A stretch of DNA of 64,000 bases from Arthrobacter citreus. Lineage in GTDB: Bacteria; Actinomycetota; Actinomycetes; Actinomycetales; Micrococcaceae. Under the pieces are notes generated by a model. That model saw nothing but the letters and a program-made list of their open reading frames with translations, did no database searches and was not told where the DNA came from. This document shows, piece by piece, positions 61,012-64,000 of the stretch. The DNA is taken from the NCBI RefSeq assembly GCF_009192745.1, contig NZ_VTFV01000006.1:62001-126000 (forward strand), read 5' to 3'. The position numbers and the translations under genes were made by a program. How positions within the stretch are numbered: the first letter of the stretch is position 1; every line of letters begins with the position of its first letter.

Positions 61012-62136
61012 CTAAACTAGATTAGGCATTGGCGGCAAACCTTCGCGCCCAAGAATTTCATTAAAACGTCGGCACCAGTTCAGCGCAACTACTCTATCGA
61101 CCCCAAGTGCGAAGGCAAGCCAGCCGGCAAGATGGTCGACAAATGCAAAAACTGAGTCAAACTTTCGATGGGCAGCGTGATTAGCAAGCCCGAATTCTTC
61201 GCATCCGCGAAGGTGCACTTCGATACGTCTGCGATGTTCCGGCATTAAACGCACAGAGTCATCAACCAAAAGCCCCAGAACAACTTTTCGTGAACCTGGT
61301 GGAACGATGCGCGTCTTAGCCTTGTGCGTAACGAAACCGGCTTTCCGAATCAAACCCGTTGCTTCTCGGACAACCGCTTCTGCGGTAGGACGATCGAAGG
61401 CGTCAAGGCTCGAGAATGCCAAATCGTCAGAGTAGCGGGTGTAACTTAAACTGCGTTGAAGCGCAAATTTCTGCAGGAATTGGTCGAGGCGAGTCGCGGC
61501 AGCATTAGCAAGAGAGCCGCTCGTCGGGCCGCCTTGAGGAAGGACTCCCATCCCTGCTACAGCATAGCTACCGATCACAGTGGTCGCAGCGAGCCAAGGA
61601 GCGCGTTCGGGATCTTCTGCCCGCGTCGTGATCCGTGCAAGTTCGAAGGACACAAGTTTGCTGTAACCCAATTTTCGAAAAACCCGATACACCGATTGTT
61701 CACTTACGGTACCGAAGAAATCGTGTAGATCCATCTTGACTAACCAACGAGCACCTATATGTTGCGACGCACATTGCACGATGGAGGTCTTCGAACGATA
61801 AGCGTAGCTTGCTGGGTGCACGGGCAATTTGTCGAGAATATTACGCAAGATCCATCGTTGTACGTCCATGAGGATCGGCTCGGGCGCCGAGATGGGCCGC
61901 GTTCCCCCGGTTGCTTTCGGTATCGCGATCGAACGATATGGGTCCCGGGTTCTGCTGACGATTTCCCGTAGATAGCTGTACGAAGCACCCGTCTCCCTAG
62001 CGAGGTGCCCTAGCGAGAGAATCGGATACGCGCCTTGAGCCCGCAATCGAGCTCTTTCCGCCGATGCGCGCCTAAGTGCCGACGGCTCAACCCCAAGATC
62101 GACCCCCTGCTGATGATAGAGGTGAGGAGGAATCAC
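61012..62136 (-). CDS. Retron-type reverse transcriptase
   Basis: A 374-residue reverse transcriptase. Motif A is KMDLHDFF (Asp136), motif B is LPQGGPTSGSLAN (199-211), and motif C is YSDD (235-238). VVLGLLV (285-291) stands where retron enzymes have their VTG region. The retron NAxxH motif appears as CASQH (122-126), with Cys for Asn. There is no maturase, endonuclease or other domain, as in retrons. The GTG start has AAAGG about 9 bases upstream. It lies downstream of a candidate msr-msd RNA and an effector gene on the same strand. Confidence 0.9.
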   Translation of the reverse strand: MIPPHLYHQQGVDLGVEPSALRRASAERARLRAQGAYPILSLGHLARETGASYSYLREIVSRTRDPYRSIAIPKATGGTRPISAPEPILMDVQRWILRNILDKLPVHPASYAYRSKTSIVQCASQHIGARWLVKMDLHDFFGTVSEQSVYRVFRKLGYSKLVSFELARITTRAEDPERAPWLAATTVIGSYAVAGMGVLPQGGPTSGSLANAAATRLDQFLQKFALQRSLSYTRYSDDLAFSSLDAFDRPTAEAVVREATGLIRKAGFVTHKAKTRIVPPGSRKVVLGLLVDDSVRLMPEHRRRIEVHLRGCEEFGLANHAAHRKFDSVFAFVDHLAGWLAFALGVDRVVALNWCRRFNEILGREGLPPMPNLV

Positions 62137-62149
62137 GTCGGCTTACCTT

Positions 62150-62330
62150 TCGACCCGTAGGGTACCGTAGGACTGGATGGAGAATCCCCGAGTCGCCGAT
62201 GGAAAGGATGTCTCCATCCAGCCCCACGCGCAGACTCAGATCGTCCTGTGATCATAGTTAGCCACGATCCTTGAGTATGGCTAACGCCACACTCCAGCGA
62301 GCTGCAGCGACGCTGCAGCTTCATCACTAA
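62150..62330 (-). ncRNA. Candidate retron msr-msd RNA
   Basis: Between the effector stop and the reverse transcriptase start there are three perfect stems. In transcript order: 62320-62311 with 62309-62300 (10 pairs, AGCTGCAGCG/CGCTGCAGCT), 62285-62278 with 62264-62257 (8 pairs, GTTAGCCA/TGGCTAAC), and 62221-62211 with 62183-62173 (11 pairs, CTGGATGGAGA/TCTCCATCCAG, extended by four more pairs after a bulge). The last one, next to the RT gene, is the best candidate for msd. The flanking a1/a2 pairing is weak: only GCTTA near 62331 with TAAGC near 62142. Ends are approximate. Confidence 0.6.
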
Positions 62331-62345
62331 GCAAGTGACCCCTCC

Positions 62346-63551
62346 TCAACTCCTATAGCGAGGATAGTATGGAGAAGGGTCGGGGGTGAGCAACGCCGGA
62401 GTCCGGCGTGGCTTCCGGCGGTGGGATGCTAGCGCCCTGAATCCAGCCGACGAGGGTCTTCCTTGGGCATCAATCAACTGCAGACGTTCGAGAGAAACCA
62501 AAATTGCTCTTACGGCTGGTAGGTGTATGCCGAGAGCCAGGGCTAGTTGCTCCTCAGTGCGAGGCAGGAGGCCGAGCATAATCATATGCGTTTGCCATGG
62601 ACGATCGATGTGCCCGTCTCGATGACGTGCTGCGAGCCGAACTTGTCCCGCATCGAAAAGTTGCTGGGGAATATTGACGCCCGGAACATGGCTCCCAATT
62701 TCGTCTGAGAGACTCGTTGACACTGAACGACCGTCGAAGAAGGGTTCCCATCTTTTAGATCTTTTAATAAGGATGGCCGGAAGGTTGTTAGGTACTGAGA
62801 ACGAACTTGCGAATAATCCCCCACTATCCCGGTATCCAAGTGGGGGCCATATCTTTCCGCGCTTTGCATAGACACGGCACACTTCCAGGACCTTTGCTCC
62901 AAGATAGGAGTTTTCTATTTCTCTAATGCTCGGGGCAATCTCCGTAACTTTAGTAAAATTTATATATGGGCTAGCCTCGACTGCACTTTTCCCAGCGGAT
63001 GTTGCAGCGTACGCGACGACACCAATTTGAAGCCACTTAAACGATCGCCAACTGCTAATTGTTCGGTTGCGGCACCACGTTTCGACGTAATCCAAAACTT
63101 GTTGACCTGATCCGATGTAGTCAGTTACACATAAAAGGGTGTGGACCTTAGATGTCCTCATTCCCTCAAGGGTTAGCGGCGCGGAGAAAATAGCCGCGGA
63201 GGGAGATGCGTTGCGGACTTCGCGTACGAGCTGCGCCACCAAGGCTTCACTGCCTGGGTTGTTTGCGATTGGCTGCGCGGGGTTGAACCCGCTGAAGGTA
63301 GTTAGTTCTGCATCATCATCAGCACCCTCTTCGCGGATCATGTCTTCTGAAGATATAATTGGAACGAGGGCTACCGGAAAACGTTCTTGATGATCCACAA
63401 GTAATTCTTCAATCGAACGTCGTATGCCGGTGATTACTTCGCCGCCTTGTAAAAATCGCACGCCATCCAGTAACGCCATGGCGGCTGCTTGATCATCTAC
63501 CTCGAATTGCTTCAACCATTCTGCAGCACGACGGGTCTTAGATAATTCCAT
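62346..63551 (-). CDS. Retron effector: phosphoribosyltransferase-like with winged helix
   Basis: A 401-residue protein. Residues 138-151 (HTLLCVTDYIGSGQ) resemble the PRPP-binding loop of phosphoribosyltransferases; FSVPNNLPAILIKRSKRWEP (251-270) is seen in PRTase-like conflict-system proteins. A C-terminal winged helix follows (RTEEQLALALGIHLPAVRAI, about 330-375), and then a Pro/Arg-rich tail. ATG 63551 has AGGAG 6 bases upstream; the frame extends to 63596 without one. Retron classifications include PRTase/winged-helix effectors (type III by recollection). Here it would be held inactive by the RT-msDNA complex until phage attack. Confidence 0.7.
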   Translation of the reverse strand: MELSKTRRAAEWLKQFEVDDQAAAMALLDGVRFLQGGEVITGIRRSIEELLVDHQERFPVALVPIISSEDMIREEGADDDAELTTFSGFNPAQPIANNPGSEALVAQLVREVRNASPSAAIFSAPLTLEGMRTSKVHTLLCVTDYIGSGQQVLDYVETWCRNRTISSWRSFKWLQIGVVAYAATSAGKSAVEASPYINFTKVTEIAPSIREIENSYLGAKVLEVCRVYAKRGKIWPPLGYRDSGGLFASSFSVPNNLPAILIKRSKRWEPFFDGRSVSTSLSDEIGSHVPGVNIPQQLFDAGQVRLAARHRDGHIDRPWQTHMIMLGLLPRTEEQLALALGIHLPAVRAILVSLERLQLIDAQGRPSSAGFRALASHRRKPRRTPALLTPDPSPYYPRYRS

Positions 63552-64000
63552 AGGTGCTCCTACTGCGGGAAAAATTGCTACGTTGGTTCCCTCCATAGGC
63601 TAGCTGAAACTCACTATCGCCGTTCGATTTGGGACCGGCGCGACGGTATCAATCAGGACCACGTCGGTGTTGTTTTCATCTGGCGAAAGCAACCGTTTTC
63701 GAGGTCCCGGATGGGGTCCCCACCGCCGCTTCTGGTCCGGACACTAGTTCACCGTTTGCTGACGGCAGCGATTGAAGAAGCTCGAAGTACCTCGATGGCG
63801 ACCGGATGAGAACTTCATGCCCGCGGCAGACAGCCCTCCAAGATCCCGAGAATGGGGCACCCGAAGAAGCGGATGACAGCGTATACAGAGAGTAGTGCAA
63901 GCGCCCGGCGCTCACCTTCCGTCCCAACGTCGGTCCACCCCTCGCCGATACCTCCGTCCCTCCCCCACCTCAGCTAAAATCAGACAGGCCCGTTTTACCC
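63552..64000. other. Right-edge region, no gene supported
   Basis: About 450 bases upstream of the retron effector. Composition is mixed and the short frames (for example 63676-63927 on the minus strand) have no motif or binding site. It should contain the retron promoter. I cannot tell whether another gene begins beyond the edge. Confidence 0.5.

Noticed and set aside
61012-62136. Group II intron or diversity-generating retroelement
   Set aside because: The RT has no maturase or endonuclease domain, no intron RNA structure is seen around it, and there is no template/variable repeat pair or target gene nearby.
63676-63927. 83-codon open frame near the right edge, minus strand
   Set aside because: No binding site or familiar segment; composition does not look coding.

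Overview
The window looks like a chromosome segment of a high-GC actinobacterium of the Micrococcaceae (Arthrobacter-like). Codon use is strongly GC-rich. Tat-type lipoprotein signals, a DinB2-type polymerase, the MSMEG_4193-type phosphatase/DUF3090/SCO1664 trio and many GTG/TTG starts and ATGA/GTGA overlaps point the same way. The genus is inferred from gene style only. I saw no rRNA, tRNA or CRISPR array.

Positions 1-11945 hold a complete sialic acid utilisation regulon. A dipeptide-type ABC transporter (lipoprotein, permease, fused permease-ATPase, ATPase) is followed by N-acetylneuraminate lyase (nanA), ROK kinase (nanK), epimerase (nanE), an HSL-type esterase and a TatA paralogue in one tightly packed operon. 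A secreted sialidase (nanH) faces it. A shared operator (core GGACATCCTA) occurs twice before the operon and once before nanH. A divergent gene, probably the regulator, starts at base 6 and leaves the window. Next come about 780 bases of odd repeat-rich DNA (11944-12722).

Positions 12723-48400 are ordinary housekeeping and accessory genes: VOC proteins with AraC and WYL regulators, an LTA-synthase-like sulfatase, a DinB2-type polymerase with an isoleucine at the steric gate, a stand-alone protein resembling the thiopeptide-type (SpaB C-terminal) domain, an EAL phosphodiesterase, TetR/quinone reductase, SDR/LysR, a DHA2 exporter, an APC permease-M20 dipeptidase operon, LysR/EamA, a kinase-fold protein, PoxB and the phosphatase-DUF3090-SCO1664 cluster. 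Several very small genes and two broken gene ends lie between them.

Positions 48730-57421 form one long operon: amino-acid ABC transporter, CapA-like metallophosphatase, family III CoA-transferase, two 2-hydroxyacyl-CoA-dehydratase-like subunits that have lost most of the iron-sulfur cysteines, and an MFS exporter. It has the form of a pathway that imports, activates, converts and exports a substrate, but I cannot name the substrate.

From about 58240 to the right edge the DNA is visibly AT-richer and carries an anti-phage island: an AIPR-family protein with a probable N-terminal nuclease motif, and a candidate retron. The retron consists of a phosphoribosyltransferase-like/winged-helix effector, a 209-base intergenic segment with three perfect stem-loops (candidate msr-msd RNA) and a reverse transcriptase with YSDD and a degenerate NAxxH motif. 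This retron and the cysteine-poor dehydratase operon are the most interesting systems in the window.
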